DNA of 64,000 nucleotides, from assembly GCF_027941775.1 (NCBI RefSeq), contig NZ_CP115917.1, positions 2,461,001-2,525,000 of the forward strand, in the 5' to 3' direction. Positions within the stretch are counted from its first letter, which is position 1, and each line of letters starts with the position of its first letter. Under the pieces are notes generated by a model. The model saw only the letters and a program-made list of their open reading frames with translations. It had not been told where the DNA came from and made no database searches. This document shows, in pieces, positions 34,458 through 43,367 of the stretch. This DNA is from Tenacibaculum pacificus. GTDB taxonomy: Bacteria; Bacteroidota; Bacteroidia; Flavobacteriales; Flavobacteriaceae. A program made the position numbers and the translations under genes.

Positions 34458-35412
34458 TTATGCTTGTTTAAAAGCTTTTAGCTTTTCTATTAATTGAGGT
34501 ATAACTTCAAAAGCATCACCAACAATACCGTAATCTGCTGCTTTAAAGAAAGGAGCGTCAGCATCAGTATTAATAACAACTTTTACTTTAGATGCATTAA
34601 TACCTGCTAAATGCTGAATTGCTCCAGAAATACCAATAGCAATATATAAATTTGAAGCTACAGGCTTACCTGTTTGTCCTACATGTTCACCGTGAGGTCT
34701 CCACCCTAAATCAGATACAGGTTTAGAACATGCCGTTGCAGCACCTAAAACATCAGCTAATTCTTCTATCATTCCCCAGTTTTCAGGTCCTTTTAACCCT
34801 CTACCCGCAGAAACTACGATATCAGCATCAGCAATACTTACTTTTCCGCTTGCTTTATTAACACTTTCAGATTTTACACCTAATGTAGGTAAAGTAGCAT
34901 CAAAGCTTTCTGTAACTCCGCTTACTGCATTTTCAATGAGCTCCGTATGAATTCTTAGCAACACCAATTACTTTTTTATCGGTAGAAATTTCAGTATTAT
35001 TAAATCCTTTGTTTGAAAAAGCGATTCTTTTTACTGTAAACGGACTCGTACTACTTGGCAAAGCAACAACATTAGACGCATAACCAGCCTCTAAAGCAAC
35101 GGCTACTAATGGCGCTACAGTAAACCCATCAATACTTGAATCAATAACTACAGTATCTGCTGAATTTGCATTGGCTACTTGTGTAATAACTGAAGCGTAT
35201 GCTTTTGCATTAAAAGAAACTAAATCATTTTTTACCTCAACTACTTTTTCAGCACCGTAGGTATATAATTCAGTAGCATCTCCTCCATTAATTGTTAAGA
35301 CAACTAAATTACTATTTAATTGTTCGGCTACTTTTTTTCCGTACGAAACTACCTCAAAAGCAGTTTTTTTAAATTTTCCTTCCGATGAATCGGCAAAAAC
35401 TAATACAGACAT
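34458..35412 (-). CDS. etfA: Electron transfer flavoprotein alpha subunit (frameshifted at about 34935)
   Basis: The FAD-binding subunit that takes electrons from acyl-CoA dehydrogenases toward quinone. The start frame gives the N-terminal Rossmann-like domain up to KVIGVAKNSYGAH and stops at TGA (34933-34935). The +1 frame continues directly with ENAVSG and the FAD domain: SAGRGLKGPENW, SDLGWRPHGEHVGQTG and GISGAIQHLAG, ending at 34458. Skipping the T of the TGA restores one 317-residue protein of normal length. Read literally, the FAD domain would need its own start at 34967 and EtfA would be inactive. It lies 93 bp downstream of etfB in the same direction. Confidence 0.92.
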
Positions 35413-35505
35413 ATTTTTATATTTTTTAGGTTATTAAAATAATAAATAGCTGTTTTAAATAACAGTTTTTATTTATTGATAACAACGTGATTTTAACTAT
35501 TATTT

Positions 35506-36246
35506 TTAAATAACTTTAGCTTCGTTATGTAATAAGTCGATTAAAGCATCAACATTATCTACTAACTTAACAGCTCCTTTTGCGGCAGGTTTTTCAAAAC
35601 TTTTTGTTGATGTACTTGCTACAACACCTGTTGGTTCAACAACAGTTAATGGTTTTTTACGAGCAGTCATAATTCCACGCATATTAGGAATACGTAAATC
35701 TTTTTCTTCTACCATTCCTTTTTGTCCAGCAACAACCATAGGTAAAGTTGAAGAAACTTTTTCTTCTCCTCCATCTATTTCTCTATCTAAAGTTACATTT
35801 GTTCCCTCAACTTCAACACCTACACAAGCGTTTACAAAGTTAAAATCTACTAAAGAAGCTAACATTCCTGGTACCATTTGCCCATTATAATCTGATGATT
35901 CTTTACCAGCTAAAACCAAATCATAACCGCCATTTTTAACAACCTCGGCCAATTCTTTAGCAACCATAAAACCATCTGTTGGCACTGCATTTACACGAAT
36001 TGCAGCATCTGCTCCAATAGCTAAAGCTTTACGTAATGTTGGTTCTGTTGAAGCATCTCCAACACCTACAACAGTTACAGTAGCACCTTGTTTTTCTTTA
36101 AACCACATAGCACGAGTTAAGCTAAACTCATCATAAGGGTTTATAACATATTGAACTCCATTTGTATCAAACTTTGTATCGTTATCAACAAAGTTAATTT
36201 TCGAAGTAGTATCAGGTACATGGCTAATACAAACTAATATTTTCAT
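35506..36246 (-). CDS. etfB: Electron transfer flavoprotein beta subunit
   Basis: The AMP-binding partner of EtfA. 246 residues, normal. MKILVCISHVPDTTSKINF opens the domain. GVGDASTEPTLRKALAIGAD and LVLAGKESSDYNGQMVPGML are the conserved nucleotide and interface segments, and EDLRIPNMRGIMTARKKPL is the beta-subunit signature loop that docks dehydrogenases. It is first in the etfB-etfA unit and is divergent from pdhB. The start region has only TAACTTCG, a near match to the -7 consensus. Confidence 0.94.
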   Translation of the reverse strand: MKILVCISHVPDTTSKINFVDNDTKFDTNGVQYVINPYDEFSLTRAMWFKEKQGATVTVVGVGDASTEPTLRKALAIGADAAIRVNAVPTDGFMVAKELAEVVKNGGYDLVLAGKESSDYNGQMVPGMLASLVDFNFVNACVGVEVEGTNVTLDREIDGGEEKVSSTLPMVVAGQKGMVEEKDLRIPNMRGIMTARKKPLTVVEPTGVVASTSTKSFEKPAAKGAVKLVDNVDALIDLLHNEAKVI

Positions 36247-36417
36247 ATATCGTTGTTTTTAAGAAACTTAATTTTTGAACTACGAAGTTACGTTTTTTTT
36301 ATTTTACTATGCATGCATAATAAAAATTTTACCTTAAGATGTTTTAATAATTACAAATTAAAAGCAATACAATGATTTGTTTAGCTTAAAAACCCTATTT
36401 CTTATTTCTATTTTTAT

Positions 36418-36425
36418 TATTTTTG
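36418..36425 (+). promoter_or_regulatory. Possible -7 promoter element of pdhB
   Basis: TATTTTTG matches TAnnTTTG and would give a leader of about 25 nt. The surrounding sequence is T-rich, so a chance match is possible. Confidence 0.4.
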
Positions 36426-36457
36426 CTATATTGATAAAACAACTACTAATATAACGT

Positions 36458-37441
36458 ATGAAAACAATACAATTTAGAGAAGCTATTTGCGAGGCAATGA
36501 GTGAAGAAATGCGAAGAGATGAAAGCATTTACTTAATGGGCGAAGAAGTAGCAGAATATAATGGAGCTTATAAGGCTTCAAAAGGAATGTTGGATGAATT
36601 TGGTGCAAAAAGAGTTATTGATACTCCTATTGCCGAGTTAGGTTTTGGTGGTATTGCGGTTGGGTCTGCAATGAACGGAAACCGTCCAATTGTTGAATAC
36701 ATGACTTTTAACTTCTCTTTAGTTGGTATTGATCAAATTATCAATAACGCAGCTAAAATTCGTCAAATGTCAGGTGGTCAATTCAATTGTCCTATCGTTT
36801 TTCGTGGTCCAACAGGTGCTGCTGGTCAATTAGGAGCAACACACTCACAAGCTTTTGAAAACTGGTTTGCAAACACTCCAGGATTAAAAGTTATTGTTCC
36901 TTCGAATCCTTATGATGCTAAAGGTTTACTTAAAGCAGCCATTCGTGATGATGATCCAGTAATTTTTATGGAATCAGAACAAATGTATGGTGATAAAATG
37001 GAAGTTCCTGAAGGAGAATATATTATTCCTATTGGAGTTGCTGACATTAAAAGAGCAGGTACAGATGTTACTGTTGTTTCTTTTGGAAAAATCATCAAAG
37101 AAGCTTACAAAGCTGCTGATGAATTAGCAAAAGAAGGTATTTCTATTGAAGTTATTGATTTACGTACAGTTCGTCCGATGGATCATAAAACTATTTTAGA
37201 ATCTGTAAAGAAAACTAACAGATTAGTTATTTTAGAAGAAGCATGGCCTTTTGGAAGTATTTCTTCAGAAATTACTTTCAGAATACAAGATGAAGCATTT
37301 GATTATTTAGATGCTCCTATAAAAAGAATTACAACTGCTGATACTCCTGCACCATATTCTCCTGTTTTATTAGCAGAATGGATGCCTAATGCAAATGATG
37401 TTATTAAAGCTGTAAAAGATGTTTTATATCTTAATAAATAA
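36458..37441 (+). CDS. pdhB: Pyruvate dehydrogenase E1 component, beta subunit
   Basis: With the E1 alpha subunit it decarboxylates pyruvate on thiamine diphosphate and passes the acetyl group to lipoyl E2. 327 residues, normal for E1-beta. MGEEVAEYNGAYKASKG holds the cofactor-contacting region. RVIDTPIAELGFGGIAVGSA and FRGPTGAAGQLGATHSQ are conserved transketolase-like pyrimidine-binding segments. EVIDLRTVRPMD and EEAWPFGSISSEI mark the C-terminal domain. E1 alpha and E2 are not adjacent here. A terminator follows. Confidence 0.94.
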   Translation: MKTIQFREAICEAMSEEMRRDESIYLMGEEVAEYNGAYKASKGMLDEFGAKRVIDTPIAELGFGGIAVGSAMNGNRPIVEYMTFNFSLVGIDQIINNAAKIRQMSGGQFNCPIVFRGPTGAAGQLGATHSQAFENWFANTPGLKVIVPSNPYDAKGLLKAAIRDDDPVIFMESEQMYGDKMEVPEGEYIIPIGVADIKRAGTDVTVVSFGKIIKEAYKAADELAKEGISIEVIDLRTVRPMDHKTILESVKKTNRLVILEEAWPFGSISSEITFRIQDEAFDYLDAPIKRITTADTPAPYSPVLLAEWMPNANDVIKAVKDVLYLNK

Positions 37442-37469
37442 GACAATAATCAAATATTGAATAAATATA

Positions 37470-37501
37470 AAAATCCTTTTGGTAGTAACCAAAAGGATTT
37501 T
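37470..37501 (+). terminator. Intrinsic terminator after pdhB
   Basis: AAAATCCTTTTGGT and ACCAAAAGGATTTT form a perfect stem followed by T. It overlaps the upstream extension of the next open frame, which supports starting that gene at 37517. Confidence 0.88.
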
Positions 37502-37516
37502 CTGGTAATAAAAAGA

Positions 37517-40024
37517 ATGAAAAAAAAGCTATCAATATTACTTATACTGTTTGTCAGTACTTTATACGCTCAACTTACTTTAAATGGTAAAATTGTTGAT
37601 GAATTCAATAACCCAATGCCTTTCGTTTCTGTTTTTTTAAAAAACACCGTTAACGGAACAACTACTGATGATACGGGTGATTTTTCGTTAAAAACAACTA
37701 AAAATAACGGTGTATTAGAAATATCTTTTATCGGTTTTGAAACACAAAACATTACCGTTAATCAGAAAACAAAATTTCTAAATATTATTATTAAAGAAGC
37801 GGCAAACGAGTTAGAAGAAGTAATTATTGTTACTAAACCTAAAAAACGCCTAAAGAAAAAAGAGAATCCAGCTTATCGTATTTTAAAAGAAATTTGGAAA
37901 AGAAAAAGAAAAAACGGACTTGATTTAGTTGATTATTATCAATACAAAAAACATAATACCATTGAAATAGGACTTAATAATTTAGATTCTACTTTCTTAA
38001 AAAAAGCATTTAAAAATGATTATAAAGAAACCATCAAAAAAGTAAAATTTGATAGCGATGGAGTTAATTTTTATGTCCCTATTTATTTAAACGAACAAAT
38101 TTCGAACGTATACGGAGATAATAAAAACAAAAATATTAGAGAAGATATAGAGGCTGAAAAAACAGAAGGTGTAGGTACTGATGGTTTTGTTTATAATCGT
38201 ATGTCTAATTCATTTCAAAATATTGATGTTTTTAAAAATAATATTCCTTTATTTCAAAAATCATTTGTAAGTCCCTTATCTACTGATGGTTTTGCTACTT
38301 ACGACTACGTTCTTTACGATAGTATTGTTAAAAATGATAAAAAATTATACAACATCTATTTCTTTCCTATTAGAGATGGTGATTTAGCTTTTCAAGGAAA
38401 TTTTTGGGTAACCGATAAAATATTTTCTATTAAAAAAATAAAGATGACAGTACATAAAAGTATTATCATAAACTTTATTAGAGGCTTAACATTTGAAAAA
38501 GAATTTGATGTATTAAAAGATAGTATTTATATTACTACTAAAAATACTTATGAAGCCGATTTTACTTTTGTTGATAAAAATGAAAGTCAAAAAGGACTGA
38601 CAATCAAAAAAAAGACACTCTTTGATAAATACAAACTTGACAAACCTTTAAAGCAAGGTTTTTACAGCCAAAAAATTGTAAAAACAAGACCTAATCAATA
38701 TAAAAAAGAAGCTAATTATTGGAAATCAAAAGAAAATAATGAAAGTAATTCAACTTATCAATTTATTAAAGAAGTAAAAGAAAAAAAGAGAATTAAAAAT
38801 GTTACAGGAATAATAAACACCCTTTCTAGTGGATATATAAACACAAAATCCAGTATTCAATTTGGTCATTTATGGTCATTATTTTCAAAAAATCCAGTAG
38901 AAGGTTTTAGAACAAGATTAGGTATTAGAACTTTTAAGACAAAAGAAGATCGCTTTCGATTAGGCGCTTATGTAGCCCATGGATTTAAAGATAATAAAAC
39001 GAAATATGGTGTTGAAGGACGCTATTTATTATCATACCAACCAAGAATAAGTATTGGTGTAACATATCAAAAAGATATAGAACAACTTGGTCGCACTAGG
39101 ATTAAAACGACACAGCTTCTGTCTCAAAATTTTGGCACAATGTCTTTATTATCAAAAAATAATAACTTTTTTTTATCTAAAATAGAAAGAACAGCTACAA
39201 ATTTTGATTATCAAATAAAACAGAATTTACATATCGGTATTAATTTTACACATTCAAAAATACAATCTGCTTCTCCTAGTAATTTTTCGATGGATTATCT
39301 TGATGAACAAACAAATAAACAATCAAAAGTAACCGATACCGCTTCTGAAGTTTATATTGCTTTTACACCTGGTCGATTTGTATATGGACTTGGTGTTGAA
39401 AGACAATTTGGTGAGAACATTTTTCCTACCTTAATACTAAACTATCGCAGAGGTTATAAAGATGTTTTTAACGGATCCAATACCTACGACAAATTACAAT
39501 TCAAATACAAACAACCTATTCTTTTAAGTAAATTTGGTGTTTTAGAAGCTACTTTTGAAGCTGGAAAAACTTTTGGAACAGTACCTCTTGCTTTATTAAA
39601 TGTAATCCCTGTAAACAACACGTTATCAATATCTAAAAACACATTTTCGCTATTAAACTCTTATGATTTTGTTACAGATACTTATTTAACTACTTATTTA
39701 GAACATCATTTTAATGGTTTTATAATGAATAGAATTCCATTATTAAATAAATTAAAATTACGTAGTTTGGTTACTTTTAGAGCAGCATACGGTACTATTT
39801 CTGATAAAAATGTAGCAATAAATAAATCAACCATAAATTACAATGCTCCTGATAAAGTCTACTATGAATACAGTGTTGGACTTGAAAATATTGGCTATCG
39901 TAATTTACGTTTTTTACGTGTTGATGCTGTATGGAGAAGCGACTACAAACAGCCAAAAGACGCAATAATTCCACCTACTGCAAAGTTTGCAATTCGTATA
40001 GGAATTAATGTTGGTTTATTATAA
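37517..40024 (+). CDS. DUF5686 / carboxypeptidase-regulatory-like outer-membrane protein
   Basis: An 835-residue envelope protein. Signal peptide at 1-18 (MKKKLSILLILFVSTLYAQ). Residues 20-110 are a CarboxypepD_reg-like beta-sandwich (LNGKIVDEFNNPMPFVSVFLK, TTDDTGDFSLK, LEISFIGFETQ) as at the N-terminus of many TonB receptors. The rest matches DUF5686 (PAYRILKEIWKRKRKNGLD and an outer-membrane barrel-like C-terminus). There is no TonB plug. I start at 37517 rather than at the upstream TTG, because that extension runs through the pdhB terminator. Function is unknown. Confidence 0.85.
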   Translation: MKKKLSILLILFVSTLYAQLTLNGKIVDEFNNPMPFVSVFLKNTVNGTTTDDTGDFSLKTTKNNGVLEISFIGFETQNITVNQKTKFLNIIIKEAANELEEVIIVTKPKKRLKKKENPAYRILKEIWKRKRKNGLDLVDYYQYKKHNTIEIGLNNLDSTFLKKAFKNDYKETIKKVKFDSDGVNFYVPIYLNEQISNVYGDNKNKNIREDIEAEKTEGVGTDGFVYNRMSNSFQNIDVFKNNIPLFQKSFVSPLSTDGFATYDYVLYDSIVKNDKKLYNIYFFPIRDGDLAFQGNFWVTDKIFSIKKIKMTVHKSIIINFIRGLTFEKEFDVLKDSIYITTKNTYEADFTFVDKNESQKGLTIKKKTLFDKYKLDKPLKQGFYSQKIVKTRPNQYKKEANYWKSKENNESNSTYQFIKEVKEKKRIKNVTGIINTLSSGYINTKSSIQFGHLWSLFSKNPVEGFRTRLGIRTFKTKEDRFRLGAYVAHGFKDNKTKYGVEGRYLLSYQPRISIGVTYQKDIEQLGRTRIKTTQLLSQNFGTMSLLSKNNNFFLSKIERTATNFDYQIKQNLHIGINFTHSKIQSASPSNFSMDYLDEQTNKQSKVTDTASEVYIAFTPGRFVYGLGVERQFGENIFPTLILNYRRGYKDVFNGSNTYDKLQFKYKQPILLSKFGVLEATFEAGKTFGTVPLALLNVIPVNNTLSISKNTFSLLNSYDFVTDTYLTTYLEHHFNGFIMNRIPLLNKLKLRSLVTFRAAYGTISDKNVAINKSTINYNAPDKVYYEYSVGLENIGYRNLRFLRVDAVWRSDYKQPKDAIIPPTAKFAIRIGINVGLL

Positions 40025-40082
40025 TTTAATAATTTAATATTAAGATAACCTGTTTTTATATTTAAAAACAGCAATAAATTAT

Positions 40083-40090
40083 TACTTTTG
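40083..40090 (+). promoter_or_regulatory. -7 promoter element of ppa
   Basis: TACTTTTG matches TAnnTTTG, giving a leader of about 30 nt. An inverted repeat CTGTTTTTA/TAAAAACAG lies 12 bp upstream at 40050-40071; it may end the DUF5686 transcript. Confidence 0.55.
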
Positions 40091-40128
40091 CAATCCGATT
40101 TTTAGAAACGAAGAAAAGAAATATATAT

Positions 40129-40656
40129 ATGACTTCAAAAGAGAAAAAGACAGTAGATGTCTTAATAGAAATACCTAAAGGAAGTAGAAATAAATACGAA
40201 TACGATTTTGACTTAGGAAAAATCCGTTTTGATAGAATGTTATTCTCATCAATGATGTATCCTGGAGATTATGGTTTCATTCCTGAAACTTTAGCTTTAG
40301 ATGGTGACCCATTAGATGTATTAATTTTAGGTGCTGAACCAACTTTCCCAATGTGTGTTATGGAGGTTAAACCAATTGGTGTTTTCCACATGGCAGATGA
40401 AAAAGGTCCAGATGAAAAAATACTTTGTGTACCTGTTTCTGATCCTATTTGGAATCAGTACAACGATTTATCTGACTTAAATCCACACTTACAAAAAGAA
40501 ATTACTCATTTCTTTAAAGTTTATAAAGATTTAGAAAAGAAAAAAGTTGATATCGGAGACTGGGGGAACGCAGACGAAGCTTATGAAATTTTAGATAAAT
40601 GTATCGAACGCTATGAAAATAGTGAACATAAAGCTACTGGAAACTTTAAAATATAA
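40129..40656 (+). CDS. ppa: Inorganic pyrophosphatase (family I)
   Basis: It hydrolyses pyrophosphate from biosynthetic reactions, in the cytoplasm. 175 residues, normal for bacterial family I. EIPKGSRNKYEYD, the signature DGDPLDVLIL with metal-binding Asp residues, and DEKILCVP are all intact. Monocistronic, with its own promoter and a strong terminator, beyond which lies a dispersed repeat. Confidence 0.95.
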   Translation: MTSKEKKTVDVLIEIPKGSRNKYEYDFDLGKIRFDRMLFSSMMYPGDYGFIPETLALDGDPLDVLILGAEPTFPMCVMEVKPIGVFHMADEKGPDEKILCVPVSDPIWNQYNDLSDLNPHLQKEITHFFKVYKDLEKKKVDIGDWGNADEAYEILDKCIERYENSEHKATGNFKI

Positions 40657-40673
40657 TTTAAAGCAACCATTAC

Positions 40674-40712
40674 AAAAAAAGCCATTCAGAATATTCTGAG
40701 TGGTTTTTTTTT
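40674..40712 (+). terminator. Intrinsic terminator after ppa
   Basis: AAAAAGCCATTCAGAA and TTCTGAGTGGTTTTT pair with one G-T pair, followed by nine T. Confidence 0.88.
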
Positions 40713-40730
40713 ATCATTTAAATAGTATTT

Positions 40731-40814
40731 GAAGCTATTTCCCGCTTTCCGCACTCGCTTTTTTTTGATGAAAAATCAAAAAAAGAGCTCAAACAATTGC
40801 TTCAATCGGGGCTA
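40731..40814 (-). repeat. Dispersed structured intergenic repeat, copy 3 (84 bp)
   Basis: On the minus strand it begins TAGCCCCGATTGAAGCAATT and ends GCGGGAAATAGCTTC. The 5' and 3' arms match copies 1 and 2 almost exactly, but the inner stem is different: TTTTTTTGAT pairs with ATCAAAAAAA in place of the TTTTTTATTTTT stem. Change of sequence with pairing kept points to selection on structure. Confidence 0.85.
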
Positions 40815-40927
40815 AAAATTCTTACTATATTTCGAATATTTTATAAATCAATTTATATTTACTTACAACAAGCTCCGTTTAACAATTTCAATGCTATTTT
40901 TAACAAGGCGTTTCTTATTTTTGCTAA

Positions 40928-42269
40928 ATGTTTAAAAGAACCCAACATAATTTTCAAATAGAAGAACCAAAAGTGTTTAAGCAAAAATTATTTGCTTGGG
41001 CTAAACAGTTTGAAACTGCTATTTGGTTAGATTCTAATAATTACGAACAAGAATATTCTTCGTTTGATTGTTGTTTGGCTGTTGAAGAATTTACTTCGAT
41101 AAAAACAGATTATCAGAATGCTTTTGATAAACTTAAAGAGTATCAAAATTACACCAAAGATTATATTTTTGGATATATTTCTTATGATGTAAAAAATGAC
41201 GTTGAAAAACTAAAATCTACTAATTTTGATGGACTTCATTTTCCTGATTTGTATTTTTTTCAACCTCAAAAATTAATTTTCATCAAAGGAAATACTGTCG
41301 AATTTCATTATTTACAAATGATAGATGATGAAATTGAAGAAGATTTTGAAGATATTATCAGCATAAATGCAAATACTACTCCCATTTCTGATTCTTTAAA
41401 AGAGACTGTTAAAAAAACATCCGAAGAAAATAATATCAAAATAAAACTTCGAATTCATAAAGAAGAATATCATCAAAAAGTAACAAAGGTTTTAGAACAT
41501 ATTCATAGAGGTGATATTTATGAAGCTAATTTTTGTCAAGAATTTTATGCCGAAAATACAAGCATAAATCCTTATAAAATATATTCACATTTAAACGAAA
41601 TATCAACACCTCCGTTTGCTACTTTTTTCAGACAGTGAAAACCTGTATGTATTATCGGCAACGCCAGAAAGATATCTAAAAAAAGAAGGACTTAAAATAA
41701 TTTCGCAACCTATAAAAGGAACTGCAAAACGATTAATTAATCCTATTGAAGATGAAAAAATAGCCTTCGATTTAGCTCGTGACGAAAAAGAACGTGCTGA
41801 AAATATTATGATTGTTGATTTAGTACGTAATGATTTATCTAAAACAGCAAAAAAAGGAAGTGTTAAGGTTAAAGAACTTTGCAAAGTTTATTCTTTTAAA
41901 CAAGTGCATCAAATGATATCGACTGTCGTTTCTGAAATTTCAGAAAACACACATCCTGTTGATTTGATTAAAGATACCTTTCCCATGGGAAGTATGACTG
42001 GCGCACCAAAAGTATCAGCAATGAAAATAATGGAAGCCTTAGAAGAAACAAAACGTAGTTTATATTCAGGAACTATCGGTTATTTTACACCTGATGGCGA
42101 TTTTGATTTTAATGTAATTATCAGAAGTCTTTTATATAATTCTGACCAAAAATATGTTTCTTTTTCTGTTGGTGGCGCAATTACGGCAAAATCAATTCCT
42201 GAAAAAGAATACGAAGAATGCTTGTTAAAAGCAAAGGCAATGAAATATGTTTTACTTAATTCAAAGTAA
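40928..42269 (+). CDS. pabB: Aminodeoxychorismate synthase component I (frameshifted at about 41636)
   Basis: It makes aminodeoxychorismate for p-aminobenzoate and folate synthesis. The start frame covers the N-terminal domain up to STPPFATFFRQ and stops at TGA (41636-41638). The +1 frame continues with ENLYVLSATPERYLKK, then the chorismate-binding core QPIKGTAKR, ENIMIVDLVRNDLS and GSMTGAPK, ending at 42269. Skipping one T (or another base within 41630-41636) restores 446 residues, normal length. Without it neither half has an active site of its own. No glutaminase partner gene is next to it. The context points to folate rather than tryptophan, but a TrpE-like role cannot be ruled out from this alone. 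Confidence 0.88.
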
Positions 42270-42290
42270 TTTAACTAAAAAAGATAAATA

Positions 42291-42524
42291 ATGATTATAG
42301 ATCAAGAAGAAAAATTTCAAGCAGTACTTCCAAAAATAGAAGGAAATGTAAATGAACAAAGTTTTTTTAACAAGTTTTTAGATATGTATCCTGAAGCTTG
42401 GAAACAACATAAAATTACTTTTTCAAAATTTAAAAGAAGTAAACAATTTGGAAGAACAATACCTTTACCAAGACCTGAAGTATCTTTAAGAAAAGATATC
42501 AGACAGTGGTTACAAAAACAATAA
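42291..42524 (+). CDS. Small conserved-looking hypothetical protein
   Basis: A 77-residue protein, charged, with no signal peptide or membrane segment. The C-terminal half (FKRSKQFGRTIPLPRPEVSLRKDIRQWL) is rich in Arg/Lys and Pro. I do not recognise it. Short gaps on both sides (21 bp after pabB and 3 bp before the lipase-like gene) place it in the pabB-tilS operon. Confidence 0.6.
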   Translation: MIIDQEEKFQAVLPKIEGNVNEQSFFNKFLDMYPEAWKQHKITFSKFKRSKQFGRTIPLPRPEVSLRKDIRQWLQKQ

Positions 42525-42527
42525 AAA

Positions 42528-43349
42528 ATGACACATCAAGACTTCCATTTCGAGTATCATAAAACTACTTTTTTCGGGCAATATTGGCAACCTGAAACAG
42601 TAAAAGCAGTAGTTATTATTATTCACGGAATGGGAGAACATTCTGGACGCTATCAAAATGTTGCTAAAAAATTAACTGACAATAATTTTGGTGTAATTGC
42701 TTTTGATCATTTTGGACATGGTAAAACATCAGGAAAAAGAGGTCATAACCCTAGTTTTGATGTTGTTTTAGAAAGTATTACCATGCTTATTAACAAGACT
42801 ATTGTTGTTTTTGGAAATACGCCAATGTTTTTATATGGTCATTCTATGGGTGGAAATGCGGTTATCAATTATGCTCTTCGTAAAAAAAATAATTTAGATG
42901 GAATTATTGCCACTAGTCCTATGCTAAAATTAGCTTTTAATCCACCAGCATGGAAACTTAAATTAGGCAAGATTATGCAAAAAATTGCGCCGTCATTTAC
43001 TTTGAGTAATGAATTAGATAGCAATGATCTTTCTCGTGATAAAAATGAAGTTCAAAATTATATTGATGATCCTTTAGTTCATGATAAAATTAGCCCTAAT
43101 TTTTCTTTATCTTTTATCGATTCAGGTAAATGGGCGATTGAAAATGCTTCTTTATTAAAAAAACCTATGTTATTATTACATGGTACTGCTGATAAAATAA
43201 TTGATTATAAAGGCTCTGAAGCTTTTGCTAAATCAACAAAAAAAGCAAATTTAAAACTTTATGAAGGCGGTTATCATGAATTACAACATGATTTATGTAA
43301 AGAAGAAATGCTACAAGACATCCTAAATTGGTTAAATAAACAACTATAA
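42528..43349 (+). CDS. Alpha/beta hydrolase, monoacylglycerol lipase-like
   Basis: A 273-residue serine hydrolase of the Hydrolase_4 group. HGMGEHSGRYQNVA and FDHFGHGKTSGKRGH are the lid and oxyanion segments of the monoglyceride lipase family. The nucleophile lies in GHSMGGN. LLHGTADKIIDYKGSE carries the catalytic Asp and GGYHELQHD the His. No signal peptide, so probably a cytoplasmic lysophospholipid or monoacylglycerol esterase. It lies in the run pabB - small protein - this gene - tilS. Confidence 0.87.
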   Translation: MTHQDFHFEYHKTTFFGQYWQPETVKAVVIIIHGMGEHSGRYQNVAKKLTDNNFGVIAFDHFGHGKTSGKRGHNPSFDVVLESITMLINKTIVVFGNTPMFLYGHSMGGNAVINYALRKKNNLDGIIATSPMLKLAFNPPAWKLKLGKIMQKIAPSFTLSNELDSNDLSRDKNEVQNYIDDPLVHDKISPNFSLSFIDSGKWAIENASLLKKPMLLLHGTADKIIDYKGSEAFAKSTKKANLKLYEGGYHELQHDLCKEEMLQDILNWLNKQL

Positions 43350-43367
43350 ATATCTTTAAAAAATAAA

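Noticed and set aside
37457..37516. 20-codon N-terminal extension of the DUF5686 gene from a TTG
   Set aside because: It runs through the pdhB terminator hairpin and would place a charged segment ahead of a perfect signal peptide.
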